DNA from: Limnanthes douglasii subsp. nivea
Taxonomy: Eukaryota; Streptophyta; Magnoliopsida; Brassicales; Limnanthaceae
NCBI GenBank assembly: GCA_036936605.1
Contig: JAUPFV010000001.1
Span: forward strand, 170,637,786-170,701,785
Length of the DNA: 64,000 nucleotides
Reading direction: 5' to 3'
Shown here: positions 48,681-60,179 of the stretch, one piece after another
Layout of the letters: the number at the start of each line of letters is the position of its first letter
How positions within the stretch are numbered: the stretch's first letter is position 1
Translations under genes and position numbers: made by a program
Notes under the pieces: generated by a model
What the model was told of the DNA's origin: nothing
Seen by the model: the letters and a program-made list of their open reading frames with translations, nothing else
Databases searched by the model: none

Positions 48681-49322
48681 TACCAATGCACTAAAGAGAC
48701 TGAAGGACGTATATTAGATAAGTTCATAAACTTCTTCATTGTTTTTGTTATCTCCTCGAGAATTCGTTTCCTTTGTTCCATAGATTTTTCATCATCACTA
48801 TCTTCTACCCGACCCGTCTGGTCATCCGCCTGGTTTCCATCCAGAACAACTACCTCGGGAGTTTTCCCCCAATCCTGGTTAGTTTTTGGGTGCACAGCCT
48901 GGTCAACCGGCTTCTGTGGTACTACCGCACCATCTCCACTATCCTCGTCCACCAGCTACAACTTCCTTGTTGCAAGAGGAACAACATCAACTATCACCCG
49001 TAATGTTTTTTACAGGGTATCATCTAAGTCATTCGATTCTTCTTCATCTTCGCTGACACACCGTGTTCGGTTTTCCACTACATCGCCTCCAACAGGGGGA
49101 ACTTTATCTTTCTGCTGATCTAATTGGTCAGCCCCTTGAATTGCCAATACATCTCCTCCATCTTCATTCTGTTAGGGCACTGATATAGAGGCTTCTGCTT
49201 CTTTTATTCTCCGAGTCTGAGACATTGTTAGCCAAACCCTCGTACTATTCGTATCCTGGTATCTTTTTTCCATCAGCGCTCTTATGTGCTCCACCGATGC
49301 TATTTCACTATCATCTGCCATA
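48681..49322 (-). pseudogene. Antisense gag fragment of another Ty3/gypsy element
   Basis: The minus strand starts at 49322 with MADDSEIASVEHIRALMEK and runs as an acidic, Gln/Asp-rich chain. It ends near MEQRKRILEEITKTMKKFMN. Three stops interrupt it (about 49173, 49010 and 48957). Upstream (49603-49616 on the plus strand) the complement TTGGCGTCGTGAAA looks like the PBS and leader of plant gypsy elements. The product type is inferred from this position and composition; no zinc knuckle is reached. Confidence 0.5.
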
Positions 49323-50756
49323 GTCACTCAGCTTTCAGATAGTTAACCTACGCAAATAACAGAGTTGGTTCTTGAAACAAAGTCGAGGTCGCAAGGTTTC
49401 CAATTTAAACTAAAGAGTTCTTGTATCCTTCTGATAGGCCTTCCTTATACCAATCTCGAGTCCCTTGACCTGCACAAACAAGTCAAGGATAATTAACACC
49501 GACATTGCCCGTTAATCAGATAAACTTTATTAACGATGCTTACACTTTACTTTCCATTTTCTCTCTAACTGAAGATTCATTTTTGGTTTCTCATGGTCCC
49601 AATTTCACGACGCCAACACAAATGATTTTTCTAGTTTTTATCCGATGAAGGGAGTTCGATAACCTTTATCATCCCCGTCAACTGGCTATAGAAGAAAAGA
49701 GACTTGGCAAGTTTCGCTATGTCAATAGCTAAGAGCAAATCGGCCAAACAGACCTTAATCCCTAATAAATGCGAGTTCAACACTAAACTAAGAAGCATCC
49801 TCTACCCATTTGCAGCTAATTGGGTAGACATATACTTATTACGCTAAAAAATCTTCAATTAACGAAGGTAAGGGGAATCAAAGCACCTAATCAAATACAA
49901 TTGTGAATAGGCAAGTTTCATGCTCATGGGCCTGATATCCATGTTCACCAACTAATGGCACCCTCACTATAATATCCTCAGGTTTTCCATACCTAGCCCT
50001 AAAGCTTAGTAACCCGTTATCATCCAGATATCCATATTTATGGGAAATAGAGAGAAAAAGCTTTCTAAGAAGGTTGGGATTTCAAATTCTGACCATTTAG
50101 TTTTCACTAATTTCTTCTTCGTTTCCTTTTTTGACGTCATTGTAACTACTTGTTGACTGTAATGAGCCAATACGAAAAATAAGAACAATTATAGGGGGAT
50201 GCGACTTATGAAGGATATCACACCCAGTGCATATGGTTTTCAAGGTTCATTACTTATCCTAAAACCAAAGGGTTTTCCGCAGAACAACCAACAACAACAA
50301 ATAAATAAAATCGACATATATGTATTAGAGTTTGAAGATGAGAAAAATCTCTGGATCAGTGATCTTGAAGCAGCAACAAATAACGAAAAAGAAGGAAGTA
50401 AGTGGAGTGAGATTATAAATAATGGAAAAACAAGTTAGAAATTCATATTTTACCTTATACCCACATGTGATGTGATAAGAAAATGTCAGACAGTAAACCT
50501 TAATCTTGCATAATCGAAACCCAAGCGTTATTTTTTCATAAAACGGATGGGTGTCAGAACCGTCAAATCACACACATGAATTTGAAATCAGCCACATCTC
50601 TTTAACATTAACAAAATTCAATAAAACTGTCAGCGTTATGGCTCTAGCGTTAGATTTGGATCTTCAACAAGGTCGATACGTATGTTCGTCTTATTAAATT
50701 TAATTCATCGATTCTGCACTCGTCACGCACAATCAATGAACTAGGGGGTGCTCTAA
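49323..50756. other. Unassigned interior of the gypsy 3' part
   Basis: It probably contains the leader and 5' LTR of the antisense gypsy fragment (LTR edge suggested at 49623) and then the true 3' spacer of the host gypsy element. A plus-strand reading frame of 79 residues at 50199-50438 (Gln-rich, FPQNNQQQQINKIDIY) has no recognisable relation. The purine tract AGGGGGTG lies at 50743-50750. Confidence 0.35.
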
Positions 50757-51388
50757 TGAAGGGGTATCCTCCGACTGGTAGGAGAGAAGGTATCCGTGCA
50801 GACGAAACCAGTCAAAACATATGAAGCGACCGAGTACGGTGTAAGTCCGAGCGACAAAGAAAGAGGAAAATGATACCGAACTTAAAATACGAACTGCACG
50901 AGAAGTCATGGCCTGCCTAATTAGGATAAAGAAGATTGATGGCGCTCAGACCAATTAAGTATTTCACCAACTCAAGGAGTAGAAGGATGAGTTAACCTGA
51001 AGAGTGAACCGAGCGAGACACCCAAACGAACAAAAGGTGTTCATTTGGATTACGCTCAGTCAGGAACGCGGACGAGAGGAGTACTTGGATCGCGCTAGAC
51101 CGGGCACGCGGACAAAGCCGGGCGAACCCAATTCATGAAAGAAACGGCTAAGACAAAGGATCAATGCTACTGCAATGGAACTAGTCAAACCACTAACATA
51201 TTGCTCGTAAATATAGGTTTCACGATGTAAATATAGTTGTGCATGTAGTTGGTGGGAATAAATGCAATAACCACCAATAAACGGTGACGAAATTATAAAT
51301 AAGGGATAGAATCCCAAATAAATGTAACTTCTCTTATCTGATAATAAAAGTGATTATTTAGCCAATTCATTTGTTATTTCCCATAACA
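50757..51388 (+). repeat. Gypsy 3' LTR
   Basis: 632 bp, from TGAAGGGGTATCCTCC to CCCATAACA, partner of 41679-42288. It is followed by TTTTT and then the resumed MULE coding sequence AAACCAAATGGGAAC. Confidence 0.92.
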
Positions 51389-53340
51389 TTTTTAAACCAA
51401 ATGGGAACTTACAATCTGTGGTCTTGGTTTGTTTGATAATTTTGAAGATATTATTAAGGTTGTTTTAAATAGATATGATGCATTAGTTCAGTGTAAATTT
51501 AGATTAAGATATTGTTTTGGTGACCTAGAAAACGTCATCTTAGGTAGTGAAGGTGATTAAGTTTCTTGGAGATTTTATGCTAAAAAAGATAAATCTACTA
51601 GCTTTATTATTATTAAGAAGTATGTCCGAACTCATACACGTGGGACTGGTTTTTTCAAAGGAAATAGAAATTATTTATTATTGGATTTGATTGCGAACAA
51701 AGTACGTGATTGTATTAGGATGAATGTTGATGTTACAACTAAAAGCGTAAAATCATTATTAAAAAATGACTATGGTTTAGATATCTCTTACCGTGTTTTA
51801 TGGCTTGCTTTAGAGAAAGCTAAGAGGGATGTATATGGAGTGGTTATACTACCTGTAAACTACTTAAGAATTATTTTAAAACGTTGAAGATTCTTGATAG
51901 AAACAATGATTACATACTGGAGTATTATTTGGAAACCAATGTCTTCAAACGTTGTTATGTAGCATTCGGTTCTTGTCTCTATGGTTTCAATTCTTGTCGT
52001 TAAGTTTAATTTATTAATAGAATTTTTTTAACGGGGAAATATAAAAAGGTGTTGCTATATTTCATAGCTATATATGGTAATAATGGTGAGTTATTTTCAT
52101 CAACTATTTTATATTAAAAAACATGTTATCTTTCTTATGTTAGATATAAAACTGCGAAACCATAGATGGATAAAATATACTAGATGCGAAACCTTGAATA
52201 ATTAATAAGATAGATGCCGAACCTTACTATATAATTAAAAAAGATAGATGCAAAACACTTAACATTTAGTATGATAGATTCGGAACCTAACGGCATGCGT
52301 ACATTGGTAGATGCGAAACTAGTTGTAATCAGTTATTTATAATATATTTTCTATATATTTGTTGCTGATATTTATCCTGTTACATTTAGTATTGTTAGGG
52401 CTGAAGATACTGAGAATTTGTTATAGTTTTTGAAGATGTTAAAACCTCATTTGTCGGATCGGCAAATCACATTTATTAGTCATCGTCATTTAGGTATTAT
52501 TAGTGTTGTATCTGCAATATTTCTATATTGCCATCATGCATGTTGTATTTATCATGTTTTTAACAATTTGAGGTATTGTTTAACTGGTACATCAAGAACA
52601 TTTAAGGATATTATGGTTCACATATTTAAAAGATGTGTATATGTTGCTAGTTAGAATTTTTTTATTCGATATATTGATGAATTTCTTAAACAATGAGGTG
52701 GGCAGGTTGTTGGTTTTTGTGAGAATAGACCTCTCGACAAGTATGATTGTGCTTTTTCAAAGACAAGAGGTATGTTTCTACGACTTCTACTCCAACCGAG
52801 TCTTTTAACAATGAAATCAAATAGTTTTGTGGTGTTCCTATACTGGAGTTAACTGACAGGATTAGACTTTTACAAGTGAGTCAAATTTCAAGATGTTTTG
52901 CTGATACTCAACATTAGACTAATGATTTGTGTACTGAATTTGATAAAAAGTTTAAAGCTAATATCAAATAAGGTCATCCATGATAGTTCATTCGTCTAAT
53001 CCTCTTACGCATGAAGTGTTTTGTGATCCTGTTATGGTTGTTGATCTTAGTATACATACTTGTTCTTGTGGTGCGTGGCAACAAGATTGTTTCCCATGCT
53101 CTCATGGTTTATTTGTCTTAATTTATATAGATGTAGATCTTATACGTTGGTATAGATGCATTTACTATTTTTGGTAAAGCATGTACTTCAACAACGTCTC
53201 CAGATGTACTTCCTCCAGCTTTAAAAATGAGAGTTGGACGACCTAAGAAAAAATGAATTCCATCTAGAGAAGAATGAAGTGTTGGAACTATAACATATTC
53301 TCATTGTTCTAAATCTAGTCATAATAGACGATCATGTATA
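51389..53340 (+). pseudogene. MULE-B mudrA-like transposase (main part)
   Basis: It resumes after the gypsy insertion and follows the MULE-A protein closely. The DNA-binding region reads DLIANKVRDCIRMNVDVTTK and SYRVLWLALEKAKRDVYG (51681-51860). A repeat-bearing intron spans about 52086-52367. The catalytic part has MLKPHLSDRQITFISHRHLG (52433-52490), where His replaces the Asp of ISDRH. A SWIM finger has CSCGAWQQDCFPCSHG (about 53060-53110). The first catalytic Asp region reads INRIFLTGKY, Asp to Asn. The 5' codons lie at 41650-41678. It is dead by stops, a missing splice acceptor AG and lost catalytic residues. Confidence 0.88.
52140..52330 (+). repeat. GATAGATGNGAAAC array in the MULE-B transposase intron
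   Basis: At least five degenerate words (ATAGATGGATAAAAT, CTAGATGCGAAACC, ATAGATGCCGAACC, ATAGATGCAAAACAC, GTAGATGCGAAAC), spaced about 30-45 bp, lie in the intron that corresponds to 875-1184 of MULE-A. Confidence 0.8.
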
Positions 53341-53429
53341 CACGTTTTGTAAGATCAATGTAACTTTTAATACTTTTAATTTTTATGACTTTTTTATCAT
53401 AATAAAATTAGATGATGCACAATTGTGGC

Positions 53430-53650
53430 GAGACTTTATATGATAGGTAGACTTGATACATGCAAAACCTTTTATAACCAAAATAGATGGACTTGATAGA
53501 TGCAAAAATAGGCATATGAAAATATATTGATTTGATAGATGCGCCATCTTGGATAACCAAATACATTGGTTTGATATATGTTAAACCAAGTCATAACTAA
53601 CTACATTTTTTACGATGATAGATGCAACATCTATGAAAACTAAAATAAAT
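53430..53650 (+). repeat. GATAGATGNGAAAC cluster downstream of the transposase
   Basis: Words such as TTGATACATGCAAAACC, TTGATAGATGCAAAAAT, TTGATAGATGCGCCATC and TGATAGATGCAACATC, spaced about 35-45 bp, lie between the convergent genes. Confidence 0.7.
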
Positions 53651-54599
53651 GATTTTTACAGACTGCTGAAAAGAAATAAAAAGGAGAAATAAAGATATAT
53701 ACAAACATATAAAGAACATGATAAACTTTATTATAAAAAATAAAAATATATGGAGGGTCCAATCTAACACAAACAAACTAAAAACAAACTCTAAAAAGAG
53801 AGTCTTCTTAGTCAGACTCAGATACAGACTCTTCTTAGTCAGTAACATAGATAAACATTATGGTTAACAGAACTAAAAAACATACACATACAGAAACATA
53901 GAAACAACAAAAAGTAAAACCAGACCCTTCCTCCTACCCTTAGTCAAAGTCTTCTTCATCATCTTCAGAGTCTTCTTCCTCTAAAGCTTCATCTTTCTCT
54001 TCTGGGTCTTTTTCTTCTGACTCTCCATCTTCATCTTCCTCCTGGGTATGTTTCCTCTTTCTTTTTAAAAGGACAATAATAGGATCCTCATTTAGATCAT
54101 CCTCATCTTCTAAAAGTTGAATGCTTTGAGGAGAATATTGTTCATCACAAAAATAATTGGTATAATTTCCAGAATAAATGATAAGAATTATCTTATGGTA
54201 GTTTGTTTCCATTTTTTGGTTGTTTCTGGTGAAAGACAAAGTTGTGGTAAATCACTATAAATGGAGTCATTATTCGAAAAATAATTTAAACAATATTTTT
54301 TTTGTTATGAGAGCTTAAAGTATGAACTGAACTTTATAGTAAAAAGTGTACAAGTTGATAAGTTTAAAAGCATCGACAATAATTAGGGCTTGCTTGTTAT
54401 TAATGAACGTTTATAGTTATTTACAATAATCCTGAGTATATCTACTTTTTTCAAATTATATAGGTAAATAACTAATCAAATGTAAGTCACTATTTTAAAT
54501 TTTTATTTGAAAAAATAAGTGGGAGTTCGGTAAACTACATTAATTACAAAAACAGAGAACTTTTCTATATATTAAGTGGATGAAGAAAAATAATTAGAC

Positions 54600-54840
54600 C
54601 AGAAGATAGAAACTGTCCAACAAAAATAATGAGTAGATAGATGCGAAACACGGGGTACAGATTTAAATATATATATATGCAAAACCTGGCTTATAAAGAT
54701 ATGATATATGTGAAATATTTTATTTATATTCTTGATAGGCGCAAAACAAGACCACAAAGGATACGATAGATGCAAAACCTTTGCATTTTATATATATGAT
54801 AAATGTGAGACTGTGTGTATATATATATATATATATATAG
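54600..54840 (+). repeat. GATAGATGNGAAAC cluster and (TA)n tract
   Basis: Copies near 54636 (GATAGATGCGAAACAC), 54707, 54734 and 54766 (GATAGATGCAAAACC), then a (TA)n run of about 22 bp at 54816-54838. Confidence 0.75.
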
Positions 54841-55928
54841 TGAGAGTTGTGATTCACTAATAAAATTATTCAACGCAAACAAATATATTTATTGTTCATA
54901 AATTGTACAACAAATATTTATTACAAACAATATAAAAAAATACAACAAATATTACAAAATATCGTCCCAAAATATGTTAGTGTTGTATTCATTAATAAAT
55001 ATGTAAAACATTTATGATCTTGTTAATGGTACAATGTTATAAGTTTTTCAATGTTAAATTTTTCGTAGAGAACATAATCTTTGAAGTAATCGCATACCAT
55101 TACTTCACAATCAAGTGATCTACGTCTTTATTTAGAAATTTTTGTTGGACATATTGTCTTTATTTTTGCTTATGATCGTAAAATATTTTTGATTTGAAGG
55201 TATTGAATTTGTAAGTTAATATTTCCTCGTCGGTCTTCTGTTAGAAGCGGAACAAAGATGTAGCCTTACGTGATGCCTTATAGTGTATTGTCAACATACA
55301 GTGTTACATCCAAATTTTGGTTTAGCATCGGCTACATTGAAGCAGTAATATTTAGAAACATTTCTTGTTTATTAATTAATACATGTGTTATAAAAGTATA
55401 TTATATTTTCCATTACGCTTCCAGATAATTATTTTACTGGCATAAATTCTCTCAGACATTCAACAACTGATATTTGATAATTTTGTTACTTAAGGTCGAT
55501 ATACATATAACCGTCTATTACTTGTATTGTCAAAAATTGAATCTAAGAGTTAGTTTATCTATATATGGGAAGCAATGCAAACAAAATAAATGTAAATTTT
55601 ACTTTTACCTTATAATCGATTTCATCTTCATCTAATATCTCCAGCATATTATTAACAAAAATATTAGATCATGTTATCTCTGGAACTGACCAAACCTGTT
55701 GGATCATGATTATTTTCTTCTTTTTGAAGGAAATCTAATTTTGTAGTATTGCTATATTTTAGTTGTGGCGTTTACTTTGTTTTTAAATGGTTATTTTGTT
55801 TAGGAGAAATTTCCATGTTAAGTAGTTCCTAAGAGATTTGATATTGAGAATGATCCAAATTTATTTCAAATAAAGGCATATCGTCCAACTCTTTTAGTAA
55901 AAATACAGAACCAATGAAACTATAATAT

Positions 55929-56214
55929 GTGATAGTTGTGAAACCTTCATAATTATGATAGATGAGAAACTAGTGAAACGATGATAGATGCGAAACTTAA
56001 TGAAATATGATAGATGAGACACCAATGCAATTATGATAGATGAGAAACCAGTGAAATTACGATAGATGTGAAGCCCATGTAAATATGATAGATGAGAAAC
56101 TAGTGAAATTATGATAGATAAGAAACCATTGAAACTACACTAGATGTGAAACTAGTGCAAATGTGATAGATGCAAAGGCAGTGGAACTATGAAAGATGCA
56201 AAAACAGAGCAATT
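55929..56214 (+). repeat. Exact 26-bp minisatellite, 11 units, built on the GATAGATGNGAAAC word
   Basis: Units begin at 55929, 55955, 55981 and every 26 bp to 56189. Consensus NTGATAGATGNGAAAC followed by a ten-base tail such as TAGTGAAATT. No insertions or deletions shift the register over all 11 units; only substitutions occur. It lies in a putative intron of the minus-strand Ulp1-like gene. No non-repetitive spacers are present. Confidence 0.97.
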
Positions 56215-56731
56215 TCAGAGAAAAGAGGAAAGGTAATTCACTTACTTGTGTTCTGTGTACATACTTTTCAATTCTTATAATTTCCTTCTCAATAGCTGGG
56301 TCTAAATGACTGAATTGTGGTGTTTCAATTTCTTGAACTTCAGAGGTATGATCCTTTACAAAAAAGAAAAATTCACATTAGATGCGAAACAAGTGTAAAA
56401 ACAATAGTTGCAAAAAATAGTAAATATGATGCATTCTTAATGATAGATTCAAAACATTCAAGAAGATTATAGATGCAAAAACAATGGCTTTGATAGTTTA
56501 GAAATGATATGTTATGCAAAACAACCATGCAACTATGAGATACATACATTAAATATATAAATATTATAATGTTACAATATTTAAGTAAGAAAATAAGATA
56601 ATACACAACAAAATATATCTCCAAATACATAGGTTTTTTAAAACAGGTTATTTTAATTTTGAGTTATCTATATCACCTCTTTGTCTACAACAACAGTTAC
56701 TACAGAAACATTCTAGGTCACTTCAGATAAT

Positions 56732-57268
56732 TCAGCAAAATATTAGTATCATGATCTTTACAACGGTAGTATTAGGATCATGTTCTTTGACAACAATAAT
56801 AACATCAGGATCATGTTCTTCCATAATAGCAACAACAGGGGGAACATCTTGGTTTTTAACCCCAATATCAACAAGAGAAACATACTTATGTTCAATAGTA
56901 ACCTTAGATGTAAGAAGAGAAATATCAACAAAAGGATCATCTTGGTTTTTAACCCCAACATCAACAGGAGTGATATTCTGCTTTTCAACATCAACAATAA
57001 CCTTAGATGTAACAAGAGAAACATCAATCCCCACATTTTGGTTTTTAACCCCAACATCAACAGGAGTAAAATGCTCATTTTCAACAACAAAAATATCCTT
57101 AGATGTAATAAGATCAACATCAACCCGAACATCAATAAGAGTAACATGCTCATCTTCAATAATAGGATTAATCTGCTCCTCTTCTACAATAACCATAATT
57201 TTAGGATCCCGTTGTTCCACACCAACTTCATTGTTCTCTTGTGATTGAGGTGGATCATGGACTTCCAC
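56732..57268 (-). repeat. Protein-level tandem repeat in the Ulp1-like gene
   Basis: An open stretch of 178 residues contains four copies of a unit ending VDVGVKNQ and alternating with LVTSKV-type blocks (about 30 residues per unit). The chain is very rich in Val, Asp and Glu. The DNA repeat is about 80-100 bp. It is the longest open exon left in the gene. The plus-strand readings over the same DNA are shadows. Confidence 0.8.
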
Positions 57269-57769
57269 TATGATATTAGGTGTAGTGTCTGGGTTTTCGA
57301 CACTAAGAACTGTATTCGGGTCATTGGCTTACTTATTTATAAGTAGTTTGTTGTATATTGATTTGTTGATCATTCTATCTTGTATTTGTAATACATTATT
57401 TTTATTCGGTGAGTGTTAGGCTTGATCATTTAATCACTTTTTTATTTCATAAGTTTCTTGTTTATTTTCAGTTGTTTTTTAACTTCATCTTCTAAGTTTG
57501 ACTTTAACATAGAAAGTTGAAGTGTCTTTTGTAGTTGGACCTCTGTGTCCATATATGTATCAAAATTTCATTTGTAAAATGATCTCCTATTTTTCATTGA
57601 TTTCCTTTTTTAGTTCTTCAATTTCTTTTTGAAATCTTCTGCGTTCGATTTCATTTTTTCTATTCTATCTACAACTGATAAGTCAATGCTCTGGTTAGGG
57701 ACATGATCTGCTGGTACTGGTGCTAGGGCTTGGAATATTTTGTTAATTACGTGCCAAATAATAACCCAT

Positions 57770-58100
57770 ATCAAATATGCGAAACCTTTTATAAATATGT
57801 TGGATGATAGACGTGGAACCTTAATAAATATGATAGATGTAGAATGTAAATAAATGTGATAGATGCAAAACCATTTATGAGATTATTCATGATAGATGCG
57901 AAACCTTAACAAATATGAAAAATATGAACTGTGAATTAAAATGATAGATGTGCAACCTTAATAAATGTGATAGATCTGATACGTATATTGAATATGATAG
58001 ATGTGAAACCTATTATGAGATTATGGATGATAGATGTGGAACCTTTAGTAAATATGATACATGTGAAACCTACATGACTATGATAGATGTGAAATATGAT
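57770..58100 (+). repeat. GATAGATGNGAAAC array, irregular spacing
   Basis: About eleven words, such as TGATAGATGTGAAACC and TGATAGATGCGAAACC, spaced about 27-45 bp with tails like TTAATAAATA or TATTATGAGATTATGGA. The longer period arises from the added tail ATTATNNATGATAGATG. Confidence 0.9.
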
Positions 58101-59329
58101 AAGAACGAGATTTTTCCCTTTTTTGCAGTAATGTCTTCAACCTTCTATTTTTTACTATGAGATGTTATAATATGTTAGTATTGTTGTCTAGAGACTTCTT
58201 TTTTATTTTCTTTTCAGATATTCTTAGATTCCTAAGAATCTGCGATACTAAATTTTGTTTCTTGCAATATGAGCATGTCATATATGTACCATCTTCTGTT
58301 TGTTGAAAGGACCCGTTTATGTCGGTAAAGTTTTCTCTTTTACTTTCTTTATTGGTTTTATTTTTTGTGTTGCAGTCTTTTTAGTTCTTGTAAATTTTGG
58401 ACGTGGTTGAAAATGTATTGATTTATTTTTCTTTCGGTATCACTAGAATCACTTGCAGCTCAGGCTTTGTTCGTATCCTAATTCAGACCATCATCGTTGT
58501 CATTGAGGTTAACTTGTTCATAGTCCAACAGTGGAATATAATCATGTTTTCCCTGTTGTGGAGCATCTTTTGGAATATCATCATTTTCCTGAGGAACATC
58601 ATTATTTTCTTCTTTCTCCAATGAATCTTCTTCTGGTATTTGGAACTCTCCTCTAAATTTTTCTTCTTCTTCTTTTCCTATTAGGTTCAATTATACTTCC
58701 AGAACCTACAAAATTGTTAAAATGTTAAAGTAAAGACATATATTTATGTAAAATGAGAAACTAGACCAAAAAAATAGTGTAAATATACATGTTCATGTGT
58801 TATCTTTGTTATGACATGAATCAAATTTAATTTTGTTTTGCCCTCAATACCCAGCCATTTGAAGCATCTAGGTATATTATCTTTAATTACTTTTTTTTAC
58901 ATATAGTTATGTATTCCGCGATATATGGGTAACAATACTTTAGATACCATTTTTACTATATAATATTTAAAATAGAACAAAGAAAAATACTAACCAATAA
59001 AAAAGCAACACAGCCAACTACTTTTCCAGGTTTATTTTTATAACAATTTTTTATTGAGTTCATCAACTTGTCCCTGATTGCTTCAGCCCAATTTTTGTTG
59101 TTGTTTATTGTATCTAGGTTTTTTACGTAATAGACCACTGTAGATGCTAGTACATCTCTAAATTTAGAGAAAAAATGTAGAACATGCTAACATTATAAAG
59201 AGTATCATAACGTTTCTTATGGTCTGTTTTCTAGGATTTTTTCCTGCTTTGTTTATAGCATCCTATAAACATGCAAAACAATTATTTAATACATAGATAA
59301 TATATGAGAAATAATTAGAAAATATAATA

Positions 59330-59680
59330 GATGGTAAACCATGGAAATTATAATAGTTGTGGAACGATATATTCTGCGAAACCTATGCAAATGTGAACCA
59401 GGGGGTAAAAGTTATAGATGTAGAATCTTTGCACATATTTAACAAGTGGAAACATTAATAGATGCAAAACTAATGCTAATGTGAAACAGGGCTAAAGTGA
59501 TAGACATAAAAACTATGCAGATGTGAATTTAGAGTAAAAATGTTAGATGCTGAACCTATGTAAATGTTAAACTAAGATAAAAGTGGTTTATGAGAAACCT
59601 ATGCAAATGTGAAACTGGAAAAAGTGATAGATGAGAAACCTATGCAAATGTGAAACCTATGGCAATGAGAAACCAGTGCA
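59330..59680 (+). repeat. GATAGATGNGAAAC array with compound units
   Basis: The basic word alternates with ATGCAAATGTGAAAC, giving compound units of about 40-43 bp (for example GTGATAGATGAGAAACCTAT then GCAAATGTGAAACTGG). A compound form of the same word family, distinct from the 26-bp array. Confidence 0.85.
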
Positions 59681-60179
59681 ATAATGCAAGCAAAGCTAAA
59701 ATTGCATATCTTTATCATTTTATTTGTGATTGGTCTTGCTCGACTTTTATCAACTTTTCTTGATGTGTCATCAAAAAAGTATGTCTTGGTTATCCTAGAT
59801 TGTTCGTCTTCTTCTTCTAATTCTGTATATATTGGTTCAAAGTGTTTGGCTTACAGTGGCATACGATGGTTACCAAATATTATATTGACATCATTGGTTG
59901 TAAGGCGTATAAACTTTTGCCCCAATTTGAAAGCTTCATTTTCATCGTCATACTTCTTTAGTATCTCTTCAGTCAAATCCCAATTCTTTTTGTATGACGT
60001 CTATTTTTTCTAAGATCATATGTTGCATTCAAGATGGAATAAAATGGTGTCTTTGTTGCTTTTCCTATGTGTTATGGTCTTACTTTTGTCTCTTGCATAT
60101 GTTTTATCAATGCAAAGAGGCATAACCTGAAGAAACAAGTTTTTGGAGCCATTTTTTCTGTAACAGCAATAAAATGAGA

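Larger units (their letters stand above)
41679..51388 (+). mobile_element. Ty3/gypsy element (Tat-type order) inserted in MULE-B
   Basis: LTRs lie at 41679-42288 and 50757-51388, both TG...ATAACA, flanked on both sides by TTTTT (41674-41678 and 51389-51393), a 5-bp TSD. A purine tract, AGGGGGTG, is at 50743-50750, just before the 3' LTR. Gag, RT, a second RNase H and integrase read on the plus strand. The 3' third is rearranged: it contains a duplicate of the host MULE end plus LTR (47266-48574) and an antisense gag fragment (48681-49322). Confidence 0.88.
53940..60160 (-). pseudogene. Ulp1-like (C48 peptidase) gene carried by MULE-B
   Basis: Minus-strand exon-like islands follow in order. 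At 60160-59690 there is an N-terminal domain with KKNWDLTEEILKKYDDENEA and KFIRLTTNDVNIIFG. At 59270-58960 there are RNVMILFIMLA and NWAEAIRDKLMNSIKNC, then VVGCVAFLLV. At 58690-58478 and 57268-56732 there are acidic segments; the second repeats the unit TPVDVGVKNQ four times. At about 55130-55020 SLDCEVMVCDYFKDYV resembles the catalytic-Cys box DCGVFV, with Glu for Gly. At 54239-53940 there is a Glu/Asp-rich tail. The islands are separated by repeat-filled introns. Ulp1-type peptidases remove SUMO-like tags; Kaonashi MULEs are known to carry such genes. Stops in the islands indicate a pseudogene. Confidence 0.6.

Noticed and set aside
53940..54239. Acidic 99-residue frame as an independent small gene
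   Set aside because: Low-complexity Glu/Asp composition and its place at the 3' side of the Ulp1-like relic make it more likely a tail exon or chance frame, so it is included there.
54816..54838. TATA-like sequence as a promoter
   Set aside because: It is a plain (TA)n microsatellite with no gene start downstream on either strand.
55929..56214. Regular direct repeats resembling a CRISPR array
   Set aside because: Units are tandem with no unique spacers, the word also occurs dispersed in introns, and the DNA is a plant nuclear genome.
56751..57248. Plus-strand frames of 154-165 residues, Ser/Thr- or Asn-rich
   Set aside because: They are shadows of the minus-strand Val/Asp-rich repeat exon; their repeats are explained by that exon's repeats.
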